From NCBI GenBank assembly GCA_003725745.1, contig RHDP01000001.1, positions 3,673,001 to 3,737,000 of the forward strand: a DNA stretch of 64,000 nucleotides, given 5' to 3'. Shown piece after piece: positions 44,069 through 54,019 of this stretch (positions are counted from its first letter, which is position 1; the number at the start of each line of letters is the position of its first letter). The stretch is from Streptomyces sp. I6 (GTDB taxonomy: Bacteria; Actinomycetota; Actinomycetes; Streptomycetales; Streptomycetaceae). Under the pieces are notes generated by a model. It did not search any database, was not told the origin of the DNA, and saw only the letters and a list, made by a program, of their open reading frames with translations. Both the position numbers and the translations under genes were made by a program.

Positions 44069-44314
44069 AGGGCCCGACACAAGTCTGACGCACCGGCCTC
44101 TCCGGCAGTGCCTCAGGGGCCGATTCGAGTGGTGATGCGCCATGGCCGGGGCAGATGTCCGTGGCGGCCCTTAGGCTGGCCGGGTGTCCAATTCGCCGGT
44201 GAGAGCACAGGCCGAGGGGCCGTCAGAGTGGCAGGGGACGAAAATTCCGCTGTGGGCGAACGCGATTCGCTCCTTCCGACAGATGTAGCAAAAGCGAAAA
44301 ATAGGACTACCTTC

Positions 44315-45352
44315 ATGGCTTCCCCGAAGACGCCGCGGACAGCGGCGCGGAAGACGGCTGCGGCGAAGACGGCTGCCTCGGACAGGTCCGTGGCCGGGGT
44401 CGCCGCGGAGGCGGCGGCGTCGAAGGGCACCGCCGGGAAGTCCGAGGCCGGGAAGCCCACCGCCGCCGCGACGCCCACCGCCATGAAGAAGCCGGACGCC
44501 GAGAAGAAGCCGGACGCCGAGAGGCAGCCGGACGGCGGGAAGAAGTCCGTCGGCCGGAAGAAGCCGCGGGCCGCCTCGGCCGCCGGGTCCGAGTCGCGGC
44601 TGGCGATGGTGCGCAGGGCCCGCCGGATCAACCGTGAGCTTGCCGACGTGTATCCGTACGCACACCCCGAGCTCGACTTCCGCAACCCCTTCCAGCTGCT
44701 CGTCGCGACCGTCCTGTCCGCGCAGACCACGGACCTGCGGGTGAACCAGACGACGCCCGCGCTCTTCGCCAGGTACCCGGCGCCCGAGGACATGGCCGCG
44801 GCCGTGCCGGAGGAGCTGGAGGAACTGATCAGGCCGACCGGATTCTTCCGGGCCAAGGCGAAGTCCCTCATCGGCCTGTCCAAGGCACTGCGGGACGACT
44901 TCGGCGGCGAGGTCCCCGGTCGGCTGGAGGACCTGGTAAAGCTGCCGGGTGTCGGGCGCAAGACGGCCTTCGTGGTGCTGGGGAACGCGTTCGGGGTCCC
45001 GGGCATCACCGTGGACACCCACTTCATGCGGCTCGCCCGCCGGTGGAAGTGGACCGAGCAGGAGGACCCGGTCAAGATCGAGGCGGAGATCGCCACCATC
45101 TTCCCGAAGAGCGAGTGGACGATGCTCTCCCACCGGGTGATCTTCCACGGCCGCCGGATCTGCCACGCCCGCAAACCGGCGTGCGGCGCTTGCCCCATCG
45201 CCCATCTCTGCCCCTCGTACGGGGAAGGCGAGACCGATCCGGAGAAGGCGAGGAAGCTCCTCAAATACGAGATGGGCGGCCTCCCGGGGCAGCGTCTGAA
45301 TCCTCCGCCCGACTACCCGGGCAAGCCCGCAGCCCCGCTGGGGGCCGGGTGA
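44315..45352 (+). CDS. nth: Endonuclease III
   Basis: A 345-residue base-excision glycosylase/AP lyase for oxidised pyrimidines. The core (about 95-320) has the helix-hairpin-helix [17 protein letters not shown] with the catalytic Lys, the catalytic Asp in [11 protein letters not shown], and the 4Fe-4S ligands [17 protein letters not shown]. The first ~90 residues are a Lys/Ala-rich tail ([20 protein letters not shown]), absent from the E. coli enzyme and probably a DNA- or nucleoid-binding extension. ATG 44315 has no strong ribosome site; later in-frame starts within the tail are possible. Confidence 0.93.
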   Translation: MASPKTPRTAARKTAAAKTAASDRSVAGVAAEAAASKGTAGKSEAGKPTAAATPTAMKKPDAEKKPDAERQPDGGKKSVGRKKPRAASAAGSESRLAMVRRARRINRELADVYPYAHPELDFRNPFQLLVATVLSAQTTDLRVNQTTPALFARYPAPEDMAAAVPEELEELIRPTGFFRAKAKSLIGLSKALRDDFGGEVPGRLEDLVKLPGVGRKTAFVVLGNAFGVPGITVDTHFMRLARRWKWTEQEDPVKIEAEIATIFPKSEWTMLSHRVIFHGRRICHARKPACGACPIAHLCPSYGEGETDPEKARKLLKYEMGGLPGQRLNPPPDYPGKPAAPLGAG

Positions 45353-45593
45353 TCCCTCCGAGTGTCCACTCCCGGACCGGGCACCGGCCACCGGATCCCG
45401 GCCGCCCGGATCCGGGGCGGCCGCCCCACCTGGCCCCGCCGTCCCAGCCGGGCCAGTCGTCCCGGCCGGCCCGGCCGGGCCCGTGGCCCTCGCCGTCCTT
45501 CCGGGCTTCCCTCGGCGCGGCGGTGCCGGGTCCCGCCGGAGCCCGCAGGAACGTTCCCGGCAGGCGCGAGCGTTGCACATCACGGGGGTGCCC

Positions 45594-46289
45594 ATGACAC
45601 GTACACACGGGACATACGACGGCGACGCGGTGGTGAGCGGCGAGGACCTGCCCGACTGGCTGGAACCCGTCTCGCGGTCCGCCAGAACCATCGCTCCTGA
45701 GCAGCTCAGCCGGTTTCTCCCGCCCGCGAGCGGCGGAGGCCGCCAGTCCGCCGTGCTGATCCTGTTCGGCGACGGCTCCCGGGGCCCCGAGCTGCTGCTC
45801 ATGGAGCGGGCGACCAGCCTGCGCTCCCACGCCGGCCAGCCGTCGTTTCCCGGCGGTGCCCTCGACCCCGGGGACGGCGATCCGGCCACCACGGGGCCGC
45901 TCCGCGCCGCTCTCCGGGAGGCCGAGGAGGAGACCGGCCTCGATCCGTCCGGCGTCCAGATCTTCGGGGTGCTGCCCCGGCTGTACATCCCGGTGAGCGG
46001 CTTCGTCGTGACCCCGGTCCTCGGCTGGTGGCGCGACCGCTCTCCGGTCACCGCCGTCGACCCGGCCGAGACCGCCCGGGTCTTCACCGTGCCCGTGGCG
46101 GATCTCACGGACCCGGTGAACCGGGCCACGGCCGTCCACCCCAGCGGTCACCTCGGTCCGGCTTTCCTGGTCGAATCGGCTCTGGTCTGGGGCTTCACCG
46201 CCGGACTGATCGACCGCATCCTGCACTTCGCGGGCTGGGAGCGGCCGTGGGACCGCACCAGGCAGGTCCCGCTCGACTGGCGTTCGTGA
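45594..46289 (+). CDS. Nudix hydrolase (coenzyme A pyrophosphatase-like)
   Basis: A 231-residue Nudix protein of the NudL/CoA diphosphatase group. The CoA-type motif LLMERATSLRSHAGQPSFPG (about 72-91) precedes the Nudix box GPLRAALREAEEETGL (about 103-118). It would split CoA or its derivatives to ADP-3'-phosphate and phosphopantetheine. ATG 45594 starts MTRTHGTYDGD. A frame upstream to 45483 is Pro/Arg-rich and unlikely. Same strand as nth and the MarP-like gene. Confidence 0.9.
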   Translation: MTRTHGTYDGDAVVSGEDLPDWLEPVSRSARTIAPEQLSRFLPPASGGGRQSAVLILFGDGSRGPELLLMERATSLRSHAGQPSFPGGALDPGDGDPATTGPLRAALREAEEETGLDPSGVQIFGVLPRLYIPVSGFVVTPVLGWWRDRSPVTAVDPAETARVFTVPVADLTDPVNRATAVHPSGHLGPAFLVESALVWGFTAGLIDRILHFAGWERPWDRTRQVPLDWRS

Positions 46290-46404
46290 GAGCGTTGCCC
46301 ACGTGCTGTGTTCTCCCGGTGGTCGGTCCGGCGTCACCGGGAGCTGATCCGGGGTTCCCCTGCCGGGCGGAGTGCCGGACGACGAAACTGCGAGGCTGAC
46401 GACG

Positions 46405-47604
46405 GTGAACCTGCTGGACATCCTGCTGCTGCTCGCCGCCGTGTGGTTCGCCGTCGTCGGATACCGCCAGGGCTTCGTCGTCGGCATCCTGTCGGTGATC
46501 GGATTCCTCGGCGGTGGACTCGTCGCCGTCTATTCGCTCCCGTTCCTCTGGGACCGGATGACGAACGAGACCGAGGTGTCCACGGCAGCGGCGATCGTCG
46601 CCGTCGTGATCGTGATCGTGTTCGCCTCCGTCGGCCAGGCCCTCACCACCCACCTCGGCAACAAGCTTCGCCGCTACATCACATGGACCCCGGCACGCGC
46701 GCTCGACGCGACCGGCGGTGCCCTCGTGAACGTCGTCGCGATGCTGCTGGTGGCCTGGATCATCGGCCTCCTGGTCGAAGGCACCACTCTGCCTCTCTTC
46801 GGCACGGAGGCCCGGAACTCCAAGATCCTTCACGGTGTCACCCGGGTGCTGCCGGCGCAGGCACCGTCCTGGTTTCAGGACTACCGGTCCATCCTCGCGC
46901 AGAACGGCTTCCCGCAGGTCTTCAGCCCCTTCGCCAACGAGCCCATCACCGAGGTCAGGCCGCCGGACCCGGCGCTGGTCGACAGCCCGGTGGCGGCCCG
47001 GGCGCAGCGGTCGATCGTCAAGGTCGTCGGCACGGCGCAGAGCTGCAACAAGGTCCTCGAGGGCACGGGCTTCGTCTTCTCCGAGCGCCGGGTCATGACG
47101 AACGCGCACGTCGTGGGCGGAGTCGACGAGCCGACGGTGCAGATAGGCGGGGAGGGCCGGCGGTACGACGCCAAGGTCGTCCTCTACGACTGGCAGCGCG
47201 ACATCGCCGTGCTGGACGTTCCCGACCTGAAGGCGCCGCCTCTGCGTTTCACCGACGAGGACGCCCGCAGCGGTGACAGCGCGATCGTCGCGGGCTTCCC
47301 GGAGAACGGCTCCTACGATGTGCGCTCCGCGCGGGTCCGGGGCCGCATAGACGCCAAGGGCCCCGACATCTACCGCCGCGGCGAGGTGCGCCGCGACGTC
47401 TACTCGCTGTTCGCGACGGTCCGCCAGGGCAACTCGGGTGGCCCGCTGCTCACCACCGACGGCCAGGTGTACGGAGTGATCTTCGCCCGGTCGCTCGACG
47501 ACGCCGACACCGGCTATGCGCTGACGGCCGACGAGATCCGCGACGACATCAGGCTCGGCCGCACGGCCGACCAGGAGGTCGACAGCGAGGGCTGCGCGCT
47601 CTGA
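46405..47604 (+). CDS. MarP-like membrane serine protease (CvpA plus trypsin domains)
   Basis: A 399-residue protein. Four transmembrane helices of the CvpA type (about 1-130; DILLLLAAVWFAVVGYRQGF) are followed by a periplasm-facing trypsin-like domain (about 190-390). The triad is His in MTNAHVVGG, Asp in WQRDIAVLDV and Ser in RQGNSGGPLL. In Mycobacterium, MarP preserves pH homeostasis by processing a wall hydrolase; a similar stress role is inferred. Two Cys (SCNKV and the C-terminal EGCAL) may bond as in MarP. GTG 46405 starts MNLLDIL; an in-frame ATG lies 11 codons upstream. Confidence 0.92.
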   Translation: MNLLDILLLLAAVWFAVVGYRQGFVVGILSVIGFLGGGLVAVYSLPFLWDRMTNETEVSTAAAIVAVVIVIVFASVGQALTTHLGNKLRRYITWTPARALDATGGALVNVVAMLLVAWIIGLLVEGTTLPLFGTEARNSKILHGVTRVLPAQAPSWFQDYRSILAQNGFPQVFSPFANEPITEVRPPDPALVDSPVAARAQRSIVKVVGTAQSCNKVLEGTGFVFSERRVMTNAHVVGGVDEPTVQIGGEGRRYDAKVVLYDWQRDIAVLDVPDLKAPPLRFTDEDARSGDSAIVAGFPENGSYDVRSARVRGRIDAKGPDIYRRGEVRRDVYSLFATVRQGNSGGPLLTTDGQVYGVIFARSLDDADTGYALTADEIRDDIRLGRTADQEVDSEGCAL

Positions 47605-48314
47605 CGGGCACGGCGCGGGGATGCGCCACGGACTGCGGCGCGCCCGTGCGATCCGCCGGGCCCGAGGGCGGCGTCGCGGTCCGGCCCGCGCTCGCTGGGC
47701 ACGAGGACCGCGGCCGCCGGGTCCGCGTATGCCCGGTGGCCCAGCCCATGCCGGGCAGCCGCCGGGGTCCGCGCGTACGCGTGCCGGGAGCGGCGTTGCC
47801 GGGGACACGGCCGCAGCCGGGAAGACGGAAGACCCCCTCGCCCCGCGCAGGCTTCCGCGCCCCACGGGTGTGTCCGTCCCCTGGAGGTGTGCGGGAGCGG
47901 GAAAGCGGGCGCCGCTGTGACGGCGTCAGCCGCGAGGATGGCGCAGTCGCGCCGAGACCCAGCGGGCGCGACGGCGGAGGATGCGCGGGATCCCGAGACG
48001 GGGATCATGACCCCGCCCCTGGGGGCCGCCCCTTTCGTCCGCTACCGGCGCGGAGGCCGAGCGGGAGTTGCGTGCTGTGTCACTGTAGTCGTGCGTCCAG
48101 CCCATACCCCGACGTGTGCCCGTGCCCCAAGGTCGGTAACCGCATCGGGGCCCGCCAATTGGCCTATGCGCCGGGCAATCCCCGTTCGCCGCACACCCGT
48201 TCGCACGGCGGCAGCACCTCGGGCGGCGGCAGGCGGCCGCCTCGTCAGGAGCCGCCTCGATGTGCGGCGGCGCGCCGCGGGCAGCGCAAGCCCGGGCGCC
48301 GGTCGGGCTCGGGA
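47605..48314. other. 710-bp convergent gap without a gene
   Basis: Between the converging MarP-like and epoxide hydrolase genes. Long frames exist on both strands but are rich in Arg/Pro/Gly with no family features. No tRNA, terminator or repeat array was recognised. Confidence 0.45.
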
Positions 48315-49277
48315 TCACCGGTCGGGCTCGGGATCCTTCAGCCAGTTGATGAGCTCGTTGGAGAACGCGACCGGGTCCTCCTCATGGGGGAAGTGGCCGA
48401 GCCCGTCGAACAGCCTCCAGCGGTAGGGGGCTTCGACGTACCGTCCGGAGCCCGCCGCGCTGCGTGTCCGCATCGCCGTGTCCAGCGAGCCGTGCAGATG
48501 GAGCGTCGGCACCCGGACCGGACGCTTCATCCTGCGGTTGAACTGGATGCCGTCCGGACGGGCCATCGACCGCACCATCCACCGGTACGGCTCGATCGAG
48601 CAATGCGCCGTCGACGGGATGGACATGGCCCGGCGGTAGACGTCGAGGGCCTCCTCCTCGGGCGGGCGCGGACCGGACCACTCCCTGATCAGCCGACCCA
48701 CCAAGGCCGCGTCGTCCGCGAGGAGCTGACGCTCCGGCAGCCACGGCCGCTGGAAGCCCCACACATACGAGCCGGCGCGGCTCTGCGCGAAGTCGCCGAG
48801 CATCGAGGAGCGCCAGCGGCGCGGGTGCGGCATCGAGGAGACCGCGAGCCGCCGGACGAGCTTGGGCCGCATCACGGCCGCCGTCCAGGCGAGGTAGCCG
48901 CCGAGGTCGTGGCCGACGAGCGCCGCGTCGGGCTCGCCGAGGGACCGCACCACTCCGGTGATGTCGAGTGCGAGGTTCGCGGGGTCGTAACCCCGGGGTG
49001 TGCGGTCGCTGCCTCCGACGCCGCGGAGGTCCATCGCGACCGCGCGGAAGCCGGCGTCGGCCAGCGCGGGCAGCTGGTGCCGCCACGTCCACCAGAACTG
49101 CGGAAAGCCGTGCAGCAGCAGCACCAGCGGTCCGTCGCCCAGCTCCGCGATGTGGAAGCGCGCACCGTTGGCCGCCACATCCCGATGGGTCCAGGGCCCG
49201 TCGATCCGGATGGGGCCGCCGGTTCCGTTCCCGGTGCTGCTTCCGTTGCCGTCAGAGGGCGTATCGGGTGCCGTCAT
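48315..49277 (-). CDS. Alpha/beta hydrolase, epoxide hydrolase type
   Basis: A 320-residue hydrolase. The oxyanion region is LLLHGFPQFWWTWRHQLPAL; the nucleophile is Asp in ALVGHDLGGYLAW (about residue 124), the epoxide-hydrolase and haloalkane-dehalogenase signature rather than Ser. The cap region carries the Tyr-containing IEPYRWMVRSMARP, and His is in LFDGLGHFPHEEDP. The N-terminal ~25 residues are disordered. No signal peptide. It overlaps the DUF1469 gene by four bases, which precedes it in the same transcript. The substrate is unknown. Confidence 0.9.
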   Translation of the reverse strand: MTAPDTPSDGNGSSTGNGTGGPIRIDGPWTHRDVAANGARFHIAELGDGPLVLLLHGFPQFWWTWRHQLPALADAGFRAVAMDLRGVGGSDRTPRGYDPANLALDITGVVRSLGEPDAALVGHDLGGYLAWTAAVMRPKLVRRLAVSSMPHPRRWRSSMLGDFAQSRAGSYVWGFQRPWLPERQLLADDAALVGRLIREWSGPRPPEEEALDVYRRAMSIPSTAHCSIEPYRWMVRSMARPDGIQFNRRMKRPVRVPTLHLHGSLDTAMRTRSAAGSGRYVEAPYRWRLFDGLGHFPHEEDPVAFSNELINWLKDPEPDR

Positions 49278-49777
49278 GCGGACGAGCGTGCCACAGATGC
49301 GGACGGGTCCTTTGTCCCGCGGGGGTGCGGCTTGGCGTTCTGCAGCACGGCGGCCGTCTGCTTGGCCGACGCGATGGAGCGCTCCGGCGGCTTGACCTTC
49401 TTGAACTTGGTCACGGCCAGCAGTGCAGCCAGGCCCGCCAGCAGCAGGAAGGCCACTCCCACGATCAGGAACGACCAGGCGAGCCCCAGGCCGAGGTTGT
49501 GGATGCCGTAGGCGGCGGCGAAGCTCAGCACCGGCAGGGAGAACAGGGCGAGGACCCCGGCGACCGCGCCGGCCACACCGCCGGTCACCCCCCGCTTGAC
49601 GTCCTGCCTGAGTTCTGCCTTGGCCAGCGCGATCTCGTCGTGTACCAGGGCGGACATCTCGGCGGTCGCCGTCGCCACCAGCTGTCCCAAGGACTTGTCC
49701 GCGCCGGCCAGCCGAACCGGTCCGACCACGTCGCCCGCGGCTTCGAGGGCGGTGGTCGTGCTGCCGGGGTCGCTCAT
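49274..49777 (-). CDS. DUF1469 (phage holin superfamily) membrane protein
   Basis: A 167-residue protein with two transmembrane helices (about 65-90 and 97-122; GVAGAVAGVLALFSLPVLSF) after an amphipathic region LVHDEIALAKAELRQDVKRG typical of the family. Despite the domain name it is a chromosomal actinobacterial protein and not phage-derived. Function unknown. The NhaA gene ends 39 bp upstream on the same strand, so nhaA, this gene and the hydrolase may be one operon. Confidence 0.9.
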   Translation of the reverse strand: MSDPGSTTTALEAAGDVVGPVRLAGADKSLGQLVATATAEMSALVHDEIALAKAELRQDVKRGVTGGVAGAVAGVLALFSLPVLSFAAAYGIHNLGLGLAWSFLIVGVAFLLLAGLAALLAVTKFKKVKPPERSIASAKQTAAVLQNAKPHPRGTKDPSASVARSSA

Positions 49778-49816
49778 CGGTGACTCCCTCGTCTCTGCTT
49801 CGGATCTGCTGTCAGA

Positions 49817-51214
49817 TCATGCCGGACTGTCGCCGCCGGCGCGCGACGCACTCGCGACTTCCGCCATGCGCCGGTGCTCCGCCGCCTTCTTCTCGTGGAT
49901 CTCGGCCATCCGCAGGTGGTACTCCGGGTTGTCCTTCTCGTACACGTCCGGGATGCCGTCCTGGTCCTCGTCGAGGTCCTCCGCTGCACACAGGGCCTGG
50001 TACTTGCGTACCCGAAGTTTCAGCAGCACACAGGCCAGCAGTGCGGCCGTCAGCGAGCCGAGCAGAACGGCCGCCTTGATCTCGTCCGTCATTTCGGGGT
50101 CGCCGGCGAAGGCCAGCTCGCCGATGAGCAGGGAGACGGTGAAGCCGATGCCGGCCAGCGACGAGACCGCCAGGACGTCGGGCCAGGCCAGGTCCTCGTT
50201 CAGTTCGGCCTTGGTGAAACGGGCGGCCAGCCAGGTGCCGCCGAAGATGCCGAACGTCTTGCCGACCACCAGACCGAGGATCACCCCGAGGGTCTCGGGA
50301 CGGGTGAAGACCGCGTGCAGGGCATCGCCGGAGACGCTCACCCCGGCGGAGAACAGAGCGAACATCGGTACGGCGAACCCCGCCGACACCGGCCGCACGA
50401 GATGCTCGATGTGCTCGCCCGGGGAGTGCTCCTCGCCCTCGCGCCTGGTGCAGCGCAGCATCAGGCCCATGGCGACGCCCGCGATGGTGGCGTGGACGCC
50501 GCTGTTGTACATCAGCCCCCAGATGACCAGGGCCAGCGGGACGTACACGTACCAGCCGCGTACGCCCTTGCGGAGGAGCAGCCAGAAGACCAGGAGGCCG
50601 GCCAGGGCCCCGCCGAGCGCGGCGAAGTTCAGGGAGCTGGTGAAGAAGAACGCGATGATCAGGATCGCGAAGAGGTCGTCGACGACGGCGAGCGTGAGGA
50701 GGAAGGCGCGGATCGCCGACGGCAGCGATGTGCCGATCACCGCCAGCACGCCCAGGGCGAAGGCGATGTCGGTCGCCGTGGGTACGGCCCAGCCCGCCAG
50801 GGAGCCGCCGCCGGCGGAGCTGACCAGCACGTAGGTGAGCGCGGGCGCGGCCATGCCGCAGACGGCGGCGATGACGGGGAGCGCGGCGGCCTTGGGGTCG
50901 CGCAGATCGCCCGCCACGAGCTCCCGCTTGAGCTCGATCCCGGCGACGAAGAAGAAGATCGCGAGCAGTCCGTCGGCGGCCCAGTGCTGGATGGACAGGT
51001 CGAGCCCGAGGGCCGCCGGGCCCAGGTGGAAGTCGGACACCGCCTGGTAGCTGGGGGCCAGAGGGGTGTTCGCCCAGAGCAGTGCGGCGATGGCGGCGGC
51101 GAGGAGGAGGATTCCGCCGACGGTCTCGGTGCGCAGGGCATCCGCCACGAAGTTCCGCTCGGGGAGGGAGAGAAGCCCGAGGAACTTACGGGGGGTGGGG
51201 GTCGGCGCTGCCAC
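49817..51214 (-). CDS. nhaA: Na+/H+ antiporter NhaA
   Basis: A 465-residue antiporter that exchanges internal sodium for external protons. About twelve helices; the ion-binding Asp pair is in TLAVVDDLFAILIIAFFF, and the unwound-helix motifs VPTATDIAFALGVLA and GVHATIAGVAMGL are present. A hydrophilic C-terminal tail (about 405-465) with DLDEDQDGIPDVYE resembles a calcium-binding dockerin-like loop and is an addition to the E. coli enzyme. GTG 51214 has GGAGGT eight bases upstream. Confidence 0.95.
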   Translation of the reverse strand: MAAPTPTPRKFLGLLSLPERNFVADALRTETVGGILLLAAAIAALLWANTPLAPSYQAVSDFHLGPAALGLDLSIQHWAADGLLAIFFFVAGIELKRELVAGDLRDPKAAALPVIAAVCGMAAPALTYVLVSSAGGGSLAGWAVPTATDIAFALGVLAVIGTSLPSAIRAFLLTLAVVDDLFAILIIAFFFTSSLNFAALGGALAGLLVFWLLLRKGVRGWYVYVPLALVIWGLMYNSGVHATIAGVAMGLMLRCTRREGEEHSPGEHIEHLVRPVSAGFAVPMFALFSAGVSVSGDALHAVFTRPETLGVILGLVVGKTFGIFGGTWLAARFTKAELNEDLAWPDVLAVSSLAGIGFTVSLLIGELAFAGDPEMTDEIKAAVLLGSLTAALLACVLLKLRVRKYQALCAAEDLDEDQDGIPDVYEKDNPEYHLRMAEIHEKKAAEHRRMAEVASASRAGGDSPA

Positions 51215-51379
51215 GGGTGGGGACCTCCGGTCGGATAGGCAGGGCAAAGCACGTGCCGACCAGACTTCCCGGCGCACCTCGGTTTCCTGTCGCGTCTTCG
51301 ACGCAGTTCCTTACCTTACCTAATGACTTCGTCCGGGTGAACGGGGGTACGTCCGGTTGATCTTTCACCATAGGCGCAG

Positions 51380-51415
51380 AAGGGGCACCCGGCGCGTTCG
51401 CCCCGGGTGCCCCTT
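51380..51415 (-). terminator. Terminator of acs
   Basis: Perfect 13-bp arms AAGGGGCACCCGG and CCGGGTGCCCCTT with a 10-nt loop, 19 bases past the acs stop codon. The remaining gap 51215-51379 should hold the nhaA promoter. Confidence 0.8.
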
Positions 51416-51433
51416 CGCGGTGGCTTCGGGTAC

Positions 51434-53389
51434 TCAGTCCTCCGAGGCCGCCGTCGGCAGCCTGGACTGGATGAGGTCCATCACCGAGGAGTCGGTGAGG
51501 GTCGTGACGTCACCGAGCTGGCGGTTCTCCGCCACGTCGCGCAGCAGCCGGCGCATGATCTTGCCGGAGCGGGTCTTGGGCAGCTCGGCCACCGGCAGGA
51601 CCCGCTTGGGCTTCGCGATCGGCCCGAGTGTCGCCCCGACGTGGTCGCGGAGTTCGGCGACGAGCGTCTCGTCCTCCTGCGCCGTGCCGCGCAGGATCAC
51701 GAACGCCACGATGGCCTGGCCGGTCGTCTCGTCGGCCGCGCCGACGACGGCCGCCTCGGCGACCTTGGGGTGGGAGACCAGAGCGGACTCGACCTCGGTC
51801 GTCGAGATGTTGTGGCCGGACACCAGCATCACGTCGTCGACGCGGCCCAGCAGCCAGATGTCGCCGTCGTCGTCCTTCTTCGCGCCGTCGCCCGCGAAGT
51901 ACCGGCCCTCGAAGCGCGACCAGTAGGTGTCGACGAAACGCTGGTCGTCACCCCAGATGGTGCGCAGCATCGAGGGCCACGGCTCGGTGAGGACGAGATA
52001 GCCGCCGCCGCCGTCGGGCACCTCGCGGCCGTCGTCGTCGACGACCGTCGCGGCGATGCCGGGCAGGGGGCGCTGGGCCGAGCCGGGCTTGGTCTCGGTG
52101 ACGCCCGGGAGCGGCGAGATCATCATGGCGCCGGTCTCGGTCTGCCACCAGGTGTCCACGATGGGGGTGGTGCCGCCGCCGATGTGCTCCCGGTACCAGA
52201 TCCAGGCCTCGGGGTTGATCGGCTCGCCGACCGAGCCGAGGACGCGCAGGCTCGACAGGTCGGACTTGGCGGGGATGTCGTCGCCCCACTTCATGAATGT
52301 GCGGATCGCCGTCGGCGCCGTGTAGAGGATCGTCACTCCGTACTTCTGGACGATCTCCCAGAACCGGCCCTGGTGGGGGGTGTCGGGCGTGCCCTCGTAC
52401 ATCACCTGCGTCGCGCCGTTGGCCAGGGGCCCGTACACGATGTACGAGTGGCCCGTCACCCAGCCGATGTCCGCAGTGCACCAGTAGACGTCGGTCTCCG
52501 GTTTGAGGTCGAAGACGGCGTGGTGGGTGTAGGCCGCCTGGGTGAGGTAGCCGCCGGAGGTGTGCAGGATCCCCTTGGGCTTACCCGTCGTGCCGGAGGT
52601 GTAGAGGATGAAGAGCGGGTGCTCGGCGTCGAACGCCTCGGGGGTGTGCTCGGCCGGCTGACGATCGACGACGTCGTGCCACCACACGTCACGGCCCTCG
52701 GCCATCGCGGTGTCCTGGCCGGTGCGGCGGACCACCAGCACGTGCTCGACCTGCGGGCACTTGGCGACGGCCTCGTCGATGGCGGGCTTGAGCGCGCTGG
52801 GCTTGCCGCGGCGGTGGCCGCCGTCGGCGGTGATCACCAGTCTGGCGTCGGCGTCCTGGATGCGGGAGGCCACGGCGTCCGCCGAGAACCCTCCGAAGAC
52901 CACCGAGTGCGCGGCACCGATCCGGGCGCAGGCCAGCATTGCCACCGCGGCCTCGGGAACCATGGGCAGGTAGATCGCGACCCGGTCGCCCTTGCGGACG
53001 CCCAGCTCCGTCAGTGCGTTGGCGGCCCGGGAGACCTCGTCCTTGAGTGCGGCGTAGGTGAGGGACCGGCTGTCGCCCGGTTCACCCTCGAAGTGGATGG
53101 CGACGCGGTCCCCGTGCCCGGCCTCGACATGGCGGTCCACGCAGTTGTACGCGACGTTGAGCCTGCCGTCGGCGAACCACTTGGCGAAGGGAGGGTTCGA
53201 CCAGTCCAGGATCTCGGTCGGTTCCTCGGCCCAGGTGAGCCGCCGGGCCTGCTCGGCCCAGAAGCCGAGCCTGTCCGCCGCTGCCCGCTCGTACGCCTCC
53301 GCCGTCACGTTGGCGTGCGCGGCCAGTTCGGCCGGCGGGGCGAACCGCCGCTCTTCCTTCAAGAGGTTGGCCAGGCTCTCGTTGCTCAC
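51434..53389 (-). CDS. acs: Acetyl-CoA synthetase
   Basis: A 651-residue AMP-forming enzyme that converts acetate, ATP and CoA to acetyl-CoA. Motifs in order: LPMVPEAAVAMLACARIGA, the P-loop YTSGTTGKPKGILHT, DTWWQTETGAM, GRVDDVMLVSGHNISTTEVE and the C-terminal PKTRSGKIMRRLLR with the Lys that is acetylated to switch the enzyme off. Length is standard. GTG 53389 has GGGAG six bases upstream. A DasR-like palindrome about 100 bp upstream suggests carbon-source control. Confidence 0.97.
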   Translation of the reverse strand: MSNESLANLLKEERRFAPPAELAAHANVTAEAYERAAADRLGFWAEQARRLTWAEEPTEILDWSNPPFAKWFADGRLNVAYNCVDRHVEAGHGDRVAIHFEGEPGDSRSLTYAALKDEVSRAANALTELGVRKGDRVAIYLPMVPEAAVAMLACARIGAAHSVVFGGFSADAVASRIQDADARLVITADGGHRRGKPSALKPAIDEAVAKCPQVEHVLVVRRTGQDTAMAEGRDVWWHDVVDRQPAEHTPEAFDAEHPLFILYTSGTTGKPKGILHTSGGYLTQAAYTHHAVFDLKPETDVYWCTADIGWVTGHSYIVYGPLANGATQVMYEGTPDTPHQGRFWEIVQKYGVTILYTAPTAIRTFMKWGDDIPAKSDLSSLRVLGSVGEPINPEAWIWYREHIGGGTTPIVDTWWQTETGAMMISPLPGVTETKPGSAQRPLPGIAATVVDDDGREVPDGGGGYLVLTEPWPSMLRTIWGDDQRFVDTYWSRFEGRYFAGDGAKKDDDGDIWLLGRVDDVMLVSGHNISTTEVESALVSHPKVAEAAVVGAADETTGQAIVAFVILRGTAQEDETLVAELRDHVGATLGPIAKPKRVLPVAELPKTRSGKIMRRLLRDVAENRQLGDVTTLTDSSVMDLIQSRLPTAASED

Positions 53390-53483
53390 GACATCTCCCT
53401 TTCCCAGGGCGTCCTATGTGCCTATGTGTCCCAGGCCATAGCTCATCAGGCGGACGGCCGGGTGACAAGGGCCTTCAGAAAAT

Positions 53484-53495
53484 TGGTTTAGACCT
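53484..53495. promoter_or_regulatory. dre-like (DasR) palindrome upstream of acs
   Basis: TGGTTTAGACCT matches ten of twelve bases of TGGTCTAGACCA, the core of DasR operators, in a conspicuously AT-rich patch 95-106 bp before acs. DasR is the N-acetylglucosamine-responsive GntR repressor of Streptomyces. Confidence 0.35.
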
Positions 53496-53499
53496 ATTG

Positions 53500-54019
53500 G
53501 GGTACCTGTTGAGGCTGCGTGCGGCCGGTGGTGCGTGCGGCCGGTGGGACGTGCGGCCGGTGGTGCGTGTGGCCGCTCGCCCCGGGTGAGCGGCCCCTTC
53601 TCCCGGGCGGTGGGGAAGGGGCCACCCGTACTCACGTACGCCGCGAGGGGTCGGTTCACCCCGGTCGAGCGGCCCGGACGGCCGCCCCGTCGCCCCTTCC
53701 CGAGCCGGACGCCGGAGGGCTGATGTGCCGCATGCCAGGGCGGTGCGCTCGTATCGGGACGCTTGCGGCGGAAAGCCCGGGAACCGGAGAGGGGATCTGC
53801 CGCGGCCCGCTTTCGGTAGACGAACTGCCATGACGGGTGCAGGGCGGAAGGTGGCTCCCGGAGATTGAGGGGACTCCCATGTCATCCAATCCAGTGATTA
53901 GTCATCCCGGCTCGGCCTGCCTCCCCGCTCCCTCCGCTCGGGTGGGAGGTTTTCCGGGTCCGCAGTCGTATCGGCGTATCGATTCGCGTATCACAGACAC
54001 GACGGAAGAGGGTGGACGG
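53500..54019. other. Gene-free stretch with 16-bp repeats
   Basis: A 16-bp unit (TGCGTGCGGCCGGTGG and variants) is repeated about four times at 53516-53572. The rest to 54019 shows no supported gene; the last part should hold the promoter of the deacetylase gene. Confidence 0.5.

Noticed and set aside
49274-49777. Prophage remnant suggested by the holin-family name
   Set aside because: No phage structural, integrase or lysis gene is near. DUF1469 proteins are ordinary chromosomal genes in Actinobacteria.
51300-51345. Iron-regulator box near nhaA
   Set aside because: AGGTAAGGTAAGG on the minus strand shares only about half of the IdeR/DmdR consensus and is not palindromic.
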